Of a stretch of DNA of 64,000 bases, positions 1 to 12,908 are shown piece after piece. The translations under genes and the position numbers were made by a program. The notes beneath the pieces were generated by a model. That model saw only the letters and a program-made list of their open reading frames with translations. It had not been told where the DNA came from and searched no databases. The first letter of the stretch is position 1. Each line of letters begins with the position of its first letter. This DNA is from Russula earlei. Lineage: Eukaryota > Basidiomycota > Agaricomycetes > Russulales > Russulaceae. Location of the stretch: NCBI GenBank assembly GCA_025769875.1, contig JAGFNK010000260.1, forward strand, positions 1 through 64,000, written 5' to 3'.

Positions 1-679
1 GCTCAATCTCTGATTTCGCCTCGGCCGGTTCTCAGGCCCAGACGCTCGCTGTAGTCGTGCAAGCCACCACCGCACCATCGCTGCTTACATTGCAACAGGC
101 TTGCATATTTCCACAGTAGCACTATACGTAGGGAACATCCTAGAAATATGCTGCTTTGTCCATTCCTATACGACATGCTTGTACTATATGCTTGGACTTC
201 GAGACACTCTTGTTCGCCTCGCCGGATCAATTCCGGAGAACGACTCTGGATGGCATGGTGCGTGGCATGACAACATTGCATATTCTCGTCACTTAGCTCA
301 CTGACTATGTGGGTTTTCACACAGGTGAGAGCGATACTCTCACTGTTGATATCGAAGCCAAATGTTAGTACCGGGACTGAGACTAGAGGTCGTTCTACGT
401 AAGATGGGTGCTTTGAAGTAAACCGTCTTTGTTTGGCTTACTCGTAGCCCAGGAGTGCATTGATATTGGTATGCACGCGGTCATGACCGTGAGAAGATTA
501 AGTGAAGGGCGAGGGACGTGAAGAGAAAAACCCTTGAGCCTCAACTCAGAGTTCATTTCATCTTTGTCCTTCTTAATCAAGTTTGTCTACTCTTTTCATT
601 TCTTCCATCGTGAGTACCCGCTGTCGACATTGACCAAGTCGAAGTTCCTACACCCTAACGTCCTACTTGTGAAAGGTGT
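1..679. other. Upstream region, no gene called
   Basis: No recognisable gene. A short open frame on the plus strand (about 3-119, ending TAG) is Ala/Thr/Gln-rich and could be the last exon of a gene lying to the left, but nothing supports it beyond openness. The stretch 395-679 is the likely promoter and 5' leader of the alpha-tubulin gene. A GTGAGT at 611 could be the donor of a 5'-UTR intron. Confidence 0.3.
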
Positions 680-2375
680 ATGCGCGAAGTCATCTCTGTG
701 CATGTCGGACAGGCTGGAGTGCAGATCGGGAATGCCTGCTGTAAGCTGTCCTGGTGATGACCATGTCTGCTTAATTGCATGCATCCTACAGGGGAGCTGT
801 ACACTGCTGAGCATGGGCTGGGCGTGAGTTTAAAAGTCTAGTCACCTCTCGCTCACGAATCTGACTCTTTGCTGTCTCAAGCCAGATGGGCACCTTCAAG
901 ACAGCGACATTGTACGAGGGAATGGTGCCGATGGCTTCAGCACATTCTTTTCTGAGACATCCTCGGGAAAATATGTTCCGCGCTCTCTTTATATCGACCT
1001 TGAACCGAATGTCATTGACGAAGTCCGAATGGGCAAGTACCGGGAGCTCTTCCACCCAGAGACGATGATCACTGGGAAGGAGGACGCAGCGAGTAATTGT
1101 AAGCATACGCGGCCTCTTCTCTCCTGATACGACAGGTCGATTGGGTTGACAGATGCTCGGGGTCATTATACAGTCGGAAAAGAGAAGATCGACGTCATCC
1201 TCGATAAGGTTCGGCGTCTCGCGGATAACTGCAGTGGCCTCCAAGGATTCTTTGTTTTCCACTCGTTCGGTGGCGGCACCGGCTCGGGTCTCGGCGCTCT
1301 CTTACTGGAGCATCTCTCCACTGATTATGGGAAGAAGTCGAAACTGGAGTTTTGCGTGTATCCGGCTCCTCAGCTTGCAAACTCTGTCGTCGAACCGTAC
1401 AACTCGGTGCTGACGACCCACACAACCTTGGAGCACGCCGACTGTTCCTTTATGGTGAGATGATCGCCATTCTATCCGAACCCCCTGATAGTCAGCCATT
1501 CTGAACGTTTCAGGTTGACAACGAAGCAATCTTCGGGATCTGCAAGAAGCATCTCGGGATTTCGCAGCCAAGCTTCACCAATTTGAATCGACTGATTGCT
1601 CAGGTCGTCTCCTCGATCACGGTCTCTCTTCGCTTTGCCGGTTCTTTGAATGTCGATCTGAATGAATTCCAAACGAATCTTGTCCCGTTTGTCTTTGTAT
1701 AGATATTTTCCAACTTATCTTTGTTGACGGACATTCCTTAAATGGCAGATTTCCGCGGATTCATTTCCCTCTCGCGACGCTCTCTCCGGTCGTACCCGTG
1801 GATCGTGTCCAACACGAGATGAACGACGTGGCAAACATAACTGCCGCTTGCTTCCAGCGTGGCAGCCAGATGATCAACTGCGATCCGATGGAGGGGAAAT
1901 ACAGTGCGTCCTTCCTCTTTAACTACTGCATCCGCAGACCCAGTCTTGTCAACCGATGATCACAGTGGCCTGTGCGTTACTCTACCGTGGTGACGTCATC
2001 TCTAAGGACGTCAACGCCGCCGTTGCACAGTTGAAGACTCGTCGCACCATCCGATTTGTTGACTGGTGTCCGACGGGTTTCAAGATCGGCATATCCAACG
2101 AACCACCAGCACACATCCCCGACGGTGATCTCGCCCGTGTGGTCAGGAGCGTCTGTGTGCTTTCTAATACGACTGCTATCTCTGACGCGTGGACCCGGCT
2201 GGACCGTAAATTTGACCTGCTGTACTCTAAGCGGGCTTTCGTGCACTGGTATGTCGGTGAGGGCATGGAAGAGGGCGAGTTCTCTGAAGCTAGGGAGGAT
2301 CTTGCAGCCCTCGAAAAGGACTACGAAGAAGTGGGGCTTGACTCGGCGGATGCAGAAGAGGAAGGAGAGTACTAG
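680..2375 (+). CDS. tub1: Alpha-tubulin
   Basis: Alpha subunit of the tubulin heterodimer that polymerises into microtubules. The exon chain 680-740, 792-823, 882-1098, 1153-1454, 1514-1686, 1749-1903, 1966-2375 has consistent phases and gives 449 aa, the usual family length. The start is the canonical [13 protein letters not shown]. The tubulin signature GGGTGSG is intact, and the LNEFQTNL segment holds the glutamate that triggers GTP hydrolysis in alpha-tubulins. The last residues are acidic and end in Glu-Tyr, as expected for a tyrosinated alpha chain. Several positions differ from typical fungal alpha-tubulin ([22 protein letters not shown]), so it may be a diverged second paralogue. All introns are GT-AG and 51-62 bp. 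Confidence 0.97.
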
Positions 2376-2607
2376 GTGCATGCCATCGTGCCTTTCAGTT
2401 ATTACGTCGTCACCGTTGTCATTGTCTCTGCCAACGTATTCAGAAATTCGTCACGTCGATCCCTGCGTATCGCATCGCACGATGCACGGATGATTGAGTC
2501 ATCACGTGGTATGATTTGGATCTAATCTTATCTTGCATTGCTTGCGCGCTTTTATTTGATTCAATTTTCAACACCTTTGGCTACTCGTCACAACCTCCTC
2601 CGTTCTC

Positions 2608-4271
2608 ATGATTTTCCACTGCTGCACCCGTCCAGTCCTCGCAAGTAGTGTACCTCGATCGTATCTTCTCTTTCCATATCGGCCATATGCATTCGCTCGT
2701 TTCCGCCGAGTAGCAACCAAGTCGGGTTTGGACACTGTGAGCGCTGTTGACTATTCACCACAGTCTTCTTGCACATCTGATACCGTAGCCCAAGCCTTTA
2801 AGCAAAACTCCGCTCTATGATTTTCACATGCAACATCATGCAAAGATGGTTCCGTTTGCGGGATATCATATGCCCCTAGTGTATGGCGATGTCGGTCAGG
2901 GTGGGTCCCTTTTCAAATGTCCGAGTTCTCTGCCGTTTGTAATGTCATGCAGTTGCAAGTCATCAGCACTGTGCGACAGAGTGCAGGTCTCTTCGACGTA
3001 GGACATATGGTACAGTCTAAGTAGGTCAATTGTACCTTTCGGCTCTACTCCGTTAAACATCGTAACACTGTCTAGCTTTCGAGGCGCAACGGCGACCCAA
3101 TTTCTAGAATGGTTGACTCCCTCATCACTCTCAACTCTAGCTCCGTATACATCCACGTTATCTGTGTTTCTCAACGAATATGGAGGGATTATCGACGATA
3201 CCGTTGTCACAAAACACGCGTCGGATGCATTTTACGTAGTCACAAATGCCGCTCGGCGCGCGGAGGATTTGGCATGGTTCAAGGCACGATTGACGGAGTG
3301 GAATGGAAGTGATCGTGCGAAAGAAGGACCAGTGGAACACGAAGTGTTGGAAGGATGGGGGTTACTTGCTTTACAAGGTATCGTCATAGGCCCCTCCTGA
3401 GATCTGTTCTGTGCACTCAAACATACAAAGGTCCTGCCTCTGCAGACCATTTGCAGGCCTTGACGTCCCATGATCTACGCGCCTTGACTTTCGGGAGGAG
3501 TGCCTATGTTCCACTTGAGGGGATTAATGTGCATGTTGCACGTGGTGGATATACCGGTGAGGATGGCTTCGAGGTCAGTCTAACCATCGGTTTCTTTGTT
3601 TGCATCACACGGACCCACCATGTGCCCGACACTTGACTAGATCTCTGTTCCTCCTGCTCACGCCGCTTTCCTCGCGTCCGCGCTCCTTCGCTCGCCCGTT
3701 CAACTCGCTGGTTTGGGCGCACGTGATTCCTTGCGGCTGGAGGCGGGAATGTGTCTCTATGGCAACGATCTGGACGAGAGTATCACGCCTGTGGAGGCTG
3801 GCCTCTCCTGGGTCATTGGAAAAGCTCGCCGCACTTTGGGCGGTTTTATTGGATGGGAGAATGTACGGGATCAACTGAAGAATGGGCCGCCAAGACGGCG
3901 CGTGGGATTAATTATTGATGATGCCCCAGCACGTCGTGCGTATTTCTTTGTCATCCACGTTTTCATCAATGAACCATCCTTGTATTCCCCCTTGAAGAAG
4001 GCGCCAAGATTCTCTCATCTGAAACATTGGACGAAATAGGTATGCATTGTCTCGGGGCGACTATTCGCGAGGCTGACACAGGTTCTTCATAGGTATCGTC
4101 ACGTCAGGCATCCCGCTGGCTCCCTCAGTAGGCAAAAACATTGCAATGGGTTACGTTAAGTCCGGTTTCCACAAGAAGGGGAGCGCACTCGCAGTAGAAG
4201 TACGAAAGAAAGCCCGCGCAGCTCTCGTCACGCCAATGCCATTCGTCCCAACCCGATACTGGAGAGGTTGA
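2608..4271 (+). CDS. GCV1: Aminomethyltransferase, mitochondrial (glycine cleavage T protein)
   Basis: T protein of the glycine cleavage system in the mitochondrial matrix. It moves the aminomethyl carbon from the lipoyl H protein to tetrahydrofolate and releases ammonia. Exons 2608-2736, 2789-2900, 2960-3020, 3076-3377, 3431-3573, 3641-3935, 3998-4039 and 4093-4271 give 420 aa. The N-terminus, rich in Arg, Ser and aromatic residues, fits a targeting peptide. Family motifs follow in order: [51 protein letters not shown], and the C-terminal [10 protein letters not shown]. The start is the first in-frame ATG of exon 1. The downstream boundary is clean, and an inverted-repeat element begins about 300 bp later. 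Confidence 0.95.
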
Positions 4272-4566
4272 AACACTCGAAATCAGATTAAGAAAGGCAC
4301 TATCTCATTCGTATTTGTTCACATATTTGACATACCCAAAGTCCTGTGTAACTAGGACAAATCTACAATAATTACACATTCCTTTGTGAGCCGCTTTCCA
4401 GGGGAGAACACGCTTTGGCTAAAATTTAAGGGTCAATGACAAAAAAAGAAAACATCAAACTTGAAACATTGTGCTGGGTGCCATAAGAAGAAACAACTGC
4501 ACCATTTTGACTCTGATTGGTAAAGACCGGGGCTCCAGGGCAAAGAGTGGGGGGAAGTCCAGCCTG

Positions 4567-4624
4567 GTACTGTCACCGACCCACCAACTGTGCAGCTTAC
4601 TTAAGGTACCTAGCACTCGGTCAG
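4567..4624 (+). repeat. Left terminal inverted repeat
   Basis: 58 bp, complementary to 5795-5852 with about three mismatches. The shared core CAGCTTACTTAAGGTACC is identical in both arms. Confidence 0.85.
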
Positions 4625-4851
4625 AATTTGTAGACACACTGAAAATGATGATCTTGATTTCTTTCAAAGGGGGGGTAAAAGTAGTGATTAATGTGAATCC
4701 ACCCATGCTTTTTTTTTGTCATAATATACCCATTTGATGTTTTCCCCTTCCTCATGTTTTTGGAGAGATGTCACACAGAATGGTAGAGTTCAAGTCAGTG
4801 CTTCAAATCAGCATCCTTGGCTAATCACATGTCTCCAAGCCATCCTCATCC

Positions 4852-5343
4852 TCAAGCCCTGATGACCATACATCCACACAGATGGTGTACTCCTTCCCCA
4901 TGATGTGTTTGGGCTAGGGTGGCCAGATGGCAAGTGATCAGCCAAGTGCAGGATCTCACAGCAACTATTGCACCACCATGTTTTTTGTCGTCCCCAAAGG
5001 AAGGAAGGTTCGTGTGCCTGAGGCCAGAGAGGAACACAAGCTTGTGCACAAGCTGCTTCAGCAGGCCCTCATGTGTGATGATCATCTTGCTTGTGAACCA
5101 GCAGCCCATCCACTTGTCCCACACCACCTCCACCACACCACTCACCCCTTCCCCAAGCATGGTGACAATGTCCAGTACACTGTCAGACCAGGAATCTTGC
5201 ATGCCCATGGCATCACTGTCCCCCAATGACCCATTTTTGTTCTGCGCGGCTGCCAACAAGGAGGAGGTGGGCGAGGGCAGCTGGGCGTCGATGCAGCACA
5301 TGAGCTGCCACAGGTCCCCACTCCCAATCACAACACAACACAA
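4852..5343 (-). pseudogene. MAP kinase kinase fragment captured in the inverted-repeat element
   Basis: The minus-strand reading frame contains a Gly-rich loop (LGEGVSGVVEVV), then a Lys in TSKMIITHEG at the place of the catalytic ATP-binding lysine, then KQLVHKLVFLSGLRHTNL, which matches the helix-C region of fungal MAP kinase kinases (consensus like ARKTITTREG-KQL-REL-FLS-RH-N). The frame stops before any HRD or DFG motif, so only the front of the N-lobe is present. About 63% of the track is open without conserved content. A second minus-strand open frame upstream (5428-5742) may be more of the captured gene but I do not recognise it. The fragment is not expected to be an active kinase. Confidence 0.6.
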
Positions 5344-5794
5344 CAGTCATGACCTCCACCGCGATGATGGCACTCCATGTGCATTTCGTTCAAGTTCTTT
5401 TCTGTGCTCACTTTTCTTACCCCTTTCTCACAGAGACAGCACAGCTAGGACCATGGCATTGATACAGCCATGAAGGTCTGCCTCGCACAACAACAGGTGT
5501 CTTTCAGTGTGGAGGGATTTTTTGTGCTCGATGAGTGTGCATTGTCCTTCAAGGGAGATGATCTTTGAGATTGAGCAGGGCATGATGGGCAGGGCCAGCT
5601 GGGCGGTGTGTTGGTCATCCTGGACCTTGCTCATCAAGTGTTCAGTTAATTCCTGTATGCACACAATATTACATTGTCTTTTTTCCTTGCCCCCCCCCAA
5701 ACCTCCAATTGCAGTGTTTTTACCTGTCTCATCAACAATCAAAGTTCAAATGGCGCTTCAAGGTTTTCATTACATGTCTGGTGACTATGTGTGA

Positions 5795-5852
5795 CTGACC
5801 AAGTGCTAGGTACCTTAAGTAAGCTGCACGGTTGGTGGGTCAGTGACAGTAC
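5795..5852 (-). repeat. Right terminal inverted repeat
   Basis: 58 bp, inverted partner of 4567-4624. It ends GTGACAGTAC on the plus strand. Confidence 0.85.
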
Positions 5853-5985
5853 TTCTGTTGATGTGTGAGATGAGGATGAGGACATAAGAGCAAGTTAGCA
5901 ATGGAAGAGGTGAGAATCAGATATGTTTTGGAGGACACAAGATGTTGAGACAATGATGCATTCATTGCTATACTTTGCAGAGTTT

Positions 5986-6117
5986 TTAGGCCCATTTTAG
6001 CAACAGAATTTTGAACCCAAACTCAAACTTTTCAAACATCAGGATTTCCAGGTCACAAATATGACAGGGAAAAGTTTGAGTTTTGAGTTCAAAATTCTGT
6101 TGCTAAAATGGGCCTAA
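5986..6117. repeat. Foldback (MITE-like) element
   Basis: Arms 5986-6032 and 6070-6117 are near-perfect inverted copies of about 47 bp around a 37-bp loop. Outer ends read TTAGGCCCATTTTAGC and its complement. It has no coding content. It may be a MITE or a solo-end derivative. The rest of 5853-6457 shows nothing recognisable apart from this foldback. Confidence 0.8.
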
Positions 6118-6457
6118 TAAAAGGATCTCAGATGAAAAACTTGCACAAACTCATGCAAACAGAGACAAGAGACTAGGTTTGGCAAAAGATTCAACTTGTC
6201 CCTTAGAGAAGGGCAAGCCAGGGTTTATATTCATGTTGGTGTGCCCGAAATCCACTAGATGGCGCTAAACAATGACACACTTTCAAGACAATAGAACATG
6301 GGTGAACTGCATGAGACCACTACAACTGTTCGCGAACCTACAATACGAGAACTTATTCGAATATCATGGGGCCGGTTCCCCCACTGCTTATCCCAAAGAG
6401 GAGACCCTGTGGTCGATCCGAGGGGGCCGGTGACATGAACCATGGCCCATGGAAACT

Positions 6458-7180
<723 letters not shown>

Positions 7181-7428
7181 TCATCCGGGCCGCCGGACTC
7201 CGCTGCCCACACTGCCTTCCAAGGTGTCCAGGTGGTGGTAACCACTCACCCCCCCTCGGGACATAGTTTTTGGGTCAATACGAAGTACGATAAATTCCGG
7301 TCATTCTGTGCGTAAAAACGGTGCATTAGAAGAACCGTTAGTGTTCACGACGTGTGCCTACCAGTGGGCGATCGAATCGTGTTACGTCCACCTCCGAGTC
7401 TTTCTGCTACTGCAACACGACGAAGGCG

Positions 7429-8255
7429 ATGCGTTTGAGAGGCCACCTGGCAGCGACTACCGCTGCTGCAATTCCTCTTCACATAAACTACTTAAGAAAC
7501 GGTCATATAAGCTTTGCAACTACCTCCACTTCCTCTTCCACCTGTACACCCTTCGCCTTTCCCGTTCACAGAAACCCGACCCCGCACCAGATCTTCCATT
7601 TACCCTCCAATGCATCGCAACCCGAAATCAAAGCACGATGTCTGTTCCATTCTTCTCTCCAAGGAGGTGCGCAGCTACTCACATCGGTTACAGATTATGA
7701 ACTCGCGCGGTATTTCCACCCAGACTCGCCAGTTGCACAAGCCCTTTCTCCGAGCGTACGCCATGCCCGCTTTCATGCCATCACCACGGCCTACGATATT
7801 CTCCGTGGGAGATCCCACGCACATATTAGCTATGGATCCACCGATGACGCTTACGCCGCAGAGCTGGCCCGACGACGACGCCAGCACGCCTGGCGCCAGG
7901 CATACCACAGTCGCGCGCCGCCCGATTCCGCAGAGGCAGGAGGCTCGAGCGACATGGACGATGCATGGAAGGACCAGGTGATCATCGTTGTCGGTCTCGC
8001 TGTGCGTCTCGTCTTTTCATCCACTTTCCCCTCCTTGCTTCTGACTCTTCTTCCCTACAGTCAATCGTGGTTGGTTTTGCCCCCGCATTGCTGTCATTGC
8101 ATACTATCCCCAATGCGAGGCATCGCGCTGCATCCGCCAATCTTGCGGAAGCGCGAGCAGCGGCGCGGACGTTTGGGGACGAACGGCGGGCTGCGATTCG
8201 AGCGCGCGTCGCCGAGTTCGAACGTAAGAAGGGGAACGATGAGTCTCTGTCGTAG
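7429..8255 (+). CDS. J-domain protein with one membrane helix, probably mitochondrial
   Basis: Exons 7429-7639, 7694-8001 and 8061-8255 give 237 aa. After an N-terminus rich in Ala, Arg and Ser/Thr (possible targeting signal) comes a DnaJ-like helical domain with HPD in YFHPDSP, preceded by HQIFHLPSNASQPEIKAR and followed by RFHAITTAYDILRG. A hydrophobic stretch (VIIVVGLASIVVGFAPALLSL) near residue 175 is a likely transmembrane helix, followed by an Arg/Ala-rich helix. By family knowledge it would stimulate an Hsp70, probably at a membrane. An in-frame ATG at 7354 could extend the N-terminus. I chose 7429 because what follows looks more like a presequence. Confidence 0.85.
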
Positions 8256-8333
8256 TTTACACACAGAGTATTACTTGGAGTGCATGAATAGATTCTCGAA
8301 TAAGTATGGTGTACTTTTCCTCGTAGTCGCCAC

Positions 8334-9439
<1,106 letters not shown>

Positions 9440-9509
9440 CGGAGTCGGAGCACGGTTTCGAGTCGAGTTTCAAGTGCGAACCACGACTTGTATAAAAATA
9501 TCCACTGCA

Positions 9510-9583
9510 TGGCCAACGTGGGGATCGAACCCAAGACCTTCGCGTTATTAGCACGACGCTCTAACCAACTGAGCTAGTCGGCC
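9510..9583 (-). tRNA. tRNA-Ile (anticodon AAT)
   Basis: A 74-nt cloverleaf on the complement. The acceptor GGCCGAC pairs with GTTGGCC and is followed by the discriminator A. The D-arm is GCTC-AGTTGGTTA-GAGC and the anticodon stem TCGTG/CGCGA encloses CTAATAA. The T-loop is TTCGATC. No intron. The outer T-stem pair looks mismatched (T-C). It sits between the divergent promoters of TGS1 and the FAD oxidoreductase. Confidence 0.93.
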
Positions 9584-9689
9584 ATCAAAATAGTTTTCCG
9601 TAATTCAGTTGTCGTGTCGTATCCATTCTGTACCATCGGCGCACCATTGGCAGCGTTGCGAACACACACCATGCACAACTTCAATAATT

Positions 9690-11611
9690 ATGATACTCTT
9701 CCACGTTCGCCAGTTGTTCGTCATCGGCCATCTCAGCATCCAAAGCTTGGCAGCTTGGTCGCCAATGACTTTCGACGTCCCATTACAAGATCCTTTCCAA
9801 GCCATCATCACTCCTTCCCCCCAGCTGACGTCCCACGCGCTCCCCGTGTCCAATAGCACACCCTCATTCTGGATGGCTGGCGCGCCTGGGGTCAATCCCC
9901 TTGCCCGTGTCGGTAGCACCGGAACTCTTACTGCCGATGCAGATATTTGCATTATTGGCTCAGGCATCACTGGTGTCTCCGTTGCATACCACCTCTCCAA
10001 GTTGTTTGGCGACAATGTAACGTTGCGAGACCCGCTCAGTGTTGTTATCCTTGAGGCGCGAGACTTCTGTTGGTCTCCCCTGTCTCTCGTCCTATCCTAG
10101 ACATTTAGACATTGATTTCTCCTCATACAGGCTCTGGGGCAACAGGTACACCAGTATTGGGAACAACCCGTATCTTGATAGACCCTTATATGATGTTTAG
10201 GTCGTAATGGTGGGCACCTCACGCCACACAGCTTCATCGGATTTAAGAGAGACGCCGCAATGTGGGGTATCCCTGATGCAATCAGGGCTGTTCATATCGA
10301 AGAACATGTTGTCAATGCGATAGTCTCTCTCGTGAAGAATGCTGGGCTGGAGAATGAGGTGGACTTGGTTGACAGTGGACGCACGATTCTCTTCCTTACA
10401 GGTGAGGAGGAAGAGGGAGCCCGAGACGATTACGAACTCGCAAAGGCAGCTGGTATTAATGTCTCTGTTGCGGAGTGGCTCCTGAAGGATGAAGCCGAGA
10501 AGGTATTTGAGTTGTTTTTGTCTTTATAACCTTGTTGGTAATGGCCATTTCTGCAGAGATACGGAGCACAATATCCGGGAGTGCGCACACCAGGAAACAC
10601 TATCTGGCCTCTAAAGCTCGTCACTCACCTATTCAAACTCGCGCAGAACGCGTCATCCGCAGTATCATTAAAACTACACACACACACTCCCGTAGTCGCA
10701 GTCAGACCACTGTCCGGTGACGCCCGGCGTTGGCAGCTGGAGACGCCTCGTGGGTCTGTGAGATGCACACATGTCGTGCACGCGACGAACGCGTATGCGT
10801 CCGCTTTACTTCCACAACTTTCCGGGCGCGCCGGCATCGTGCCGACGCGAGGCCAAGTCATTGCAATCCGCCCGGCTGTGCCCACACGCGAACTGACGCT
10901 GTCAGGCTTCACGGCCGACCACGGACTGGAGTACTGGTTCATGCGCCCCGGTTCACCGCCGGACGAGCGCCCACTTGTCATCCTTGGCGGAGCACGCCTT
11001 ACCGAAGGCAGCTCCCGGGGTGCTACAACGGATGATTCTGTCCTGGATGCCGCTGTTGGAAGACGGCTCAGGAATTTTCTTGCGGAAGTGTTCCCGGGAA
11101 ATTTTGAGAACGGTGTGGAACCAGAGATGGAATGGGTATGTCCTACGGCATCTGCCTGCCAGTGGTGTTGATCGTTTCTCGCCGGAGCTCATCCCCTCCC
11201 ATAATAGACTGGCATAATGGGCTTTACCGAACTCGGGGATCCATTTGTATTTTCCTGTTTCATATGACTGGCTTCCTACTGTACGAACTGACTCTCCTTG
11301 ACCACAGGTTGGACCAGTGCTGCACAAATTTGAGCCTGGAGGCTTATCATACGAGGGACAGTACATTGCTGCCGGGTTCTCCGGACATGGCATGCCACGT
11401 GCATTTGGCTGGTTCGTATCCTATTTCCTTCCTGTCTACTACGATGACCGGATATCGCAGCGCGGATGTCTTGGCACGCATAATCGCCTTCAAAATTACC
11501 AACCAAGAGTGGGAGCTGCCGCCGTGGTTCCCATTACATTATCTTACCACCCGGGAAGACTCGCACCGGGAGATGTGCAACATTCATCATCTAGATGTGC
11601 CCCACCGGTAG
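9690..11611 (+). CDS. FAD-dependent amine/amino-acid oxidoreductase (DAO family)
   Basis: Exons 9690-10068, 10131-10145, 10201-10502, 10557-11135, 11208-11246, 11308-11411 and 11461-11611 give 522 aa with consistent phases, including a 15-nt microexon. The N-terminal Rossmann fold is clear (ADICIIGSGITGVSVAYHL, then an Ile-Leu-Glu-Ala acidic end), followed by SGATGRNGGHLTP, the FAD-contacting motif of the DAO/GlpO superfamily. Later features are RYGAQYPGVRTPGNT, THVVHATNAYASALLP and a C-terminal AAGFSGHGMPRAFGCADVLAR, which closes the FAD site. The substrate cannot be read from the sequence. The ATG at 9690 starts a hydrophobic N-terminus. An in-frame ATG at 9765 is an alternative that matches the start of conservation better. 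Confidence 0.9.
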
Positions 11612-11713
11612 AAGGCTGTGTTCAGCGTTCTGCTCGTTTCCGATCTATAGAAACCCTCCATCTACATGGTTCTGCATTTTGTATACGAACTGACGGCCTT
11701 TAAACTCTGAACT

Positions 11714-12906
11714 CCTACACGCCCATCGATGTCAATCCGACGTTCTTGAGAATGAGCTTGTCGTGTGGCTGGTATGTTAGCTGGAATCACGGAGGAATCT
11801 TCACCTGCACCAGTTTCTTTCACAAGTTAAGGACGCCACCAGCGCGGGACAGAAGGAGATCTGAACCCCTCTCAGCTCACCAATTTACCCAAACGGAAGG
11901 GGCTGCCGTTACCTGTTCGATTTCGCTGGTCCGAACCTGGTCTGATGAACTAATGACCACAAATCTGGAGTGCCTTACTGACGGCATTGTGGTTGCCACA
12001 CTCAGACAACCAACAAAGCAGGTTTGCGGTCGATTTATACCGTTTTGAGTTTACAGACGTGATACGGATGGTTTGTCGTGAACTCACACACTCAGCCTTC
12101 GATCACGTTCGCTTTGCACATTTGGTTGGCTGTTTCAATTAGTGAGACACCCAGTGCACTACGCGACTCTAGATCTGTAGGTCCGTATGTAAGGAAATCA
12201 CTATTGACGGATTCTTCACGCAATTTGCCACGCGGGCAAGGATTCGAGACTCAGAAGTCCCACGTTCCAGAATTTGAACCAATTCAAAGGCAAATCCCAA
12301 CCAGCGTAGAACCCAATTGGTCTCGACTCGCAGATTTCGGGCAGTGCGGGGACCGCGGGTGCATTGAATGAGCAGAGCGCCGGAAACGCGATGCCAACCC
12401 GAGGGTCTGGAAAGTTAATTTCCAGGTACACGAATCTGATCACGGAGAAAGTTGCATGTAGACGTGGATAAGATTGATCCTTCTCTTCGTAAGATTCGGC
12501 ATTCAACGAACGAATCTTCAAGACGCCGCCCCAATCAGCTTTGCTGATGAAACTCAAGTCGCACGCAACTAGGGACATGTAGAACCTGTTCTCATAGTTG
12601 ACCTGCATCACCGGTCATATATTAGTGTGCCAGTGTGGGTGGTCATATGGCTCCTGCCACGGGTAACTTAACTTGAACCATCAGATTGCGGCGACGAGTA
12701 CCGCTTCCTTCCATTGGGTCGAGATCGTAGGCCAAATCGGCCCAGGGTATTGCGGAGGGGTAAGTCCTTGCTCTTGAAGTTTCGGGGTCTGTCGCCGAGG
12801 GAGGCGGTCCTTCAGGGCGCCAATAGGGGGCGCTTACCCGTCCTTCTTCTTGTTCCAAACCATGTCCTTCGCACACACCTCGGGCGGCGTTAACCCAGGC
12901 ACACAA
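11714..12906 (-). CDS. Unrecognised multi-exon gene
   Basis: I do not recognise this protein. The best coding evidence is a phase-0 junction on the complement: an exon ending NLMVQ (to about 12672) splices with GTTAAG...GATGCAG to an exon from about 12602, which reads VNYENRFYMSLVACDLSF and stays open to 12216. Further plausible segments on the same strand are about 12092-12216 (ESRSALGVSLIETANQM) and about 11714-11780, which ends PHDKLILKNVGLTSMGV and a stop. The chain between segments is not settled and the 5' end is unknown. It may overlap the first exon of the head-to-head RCC1 gene. The gene is convergent with the oxidoreductase. It could be diverged or decaying. Confidence 0.4.
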
Positions 12907-12908
12907 AA

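Larger units (their letters stand above)
4567..5852. mobile_element. Inverted-repeat DNA element carrying a captured host kinase fragment
   Basis: The segment is bounded by 58-bp inverted repeats (4567-4624 and 5795-5852) differing at only about three positions. Both begin GTACTGTCAC reading inward. If the TA inside each GTAC is a duplicated target, the layout is TA-CTGTCAC...GTGACAG-TA, as Tc1/mariner-like elements leave, but that is inference. The interior encodes no recognisable transposase. It holds minus-strand sequence resembling a MAP kinase kinase. The simplest reading is a non-autonomous, gene-capturing element of the Pack type. A second, shorter foldback lies just outside its right end. 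Confidence 0.7.

Noticed and set aside
9609..9689. Upstream extension of the FAD oxidoreductase frame
   Set aside because: It has no ATG and overlaps the tRNA promoter side. Start placed at 9690.
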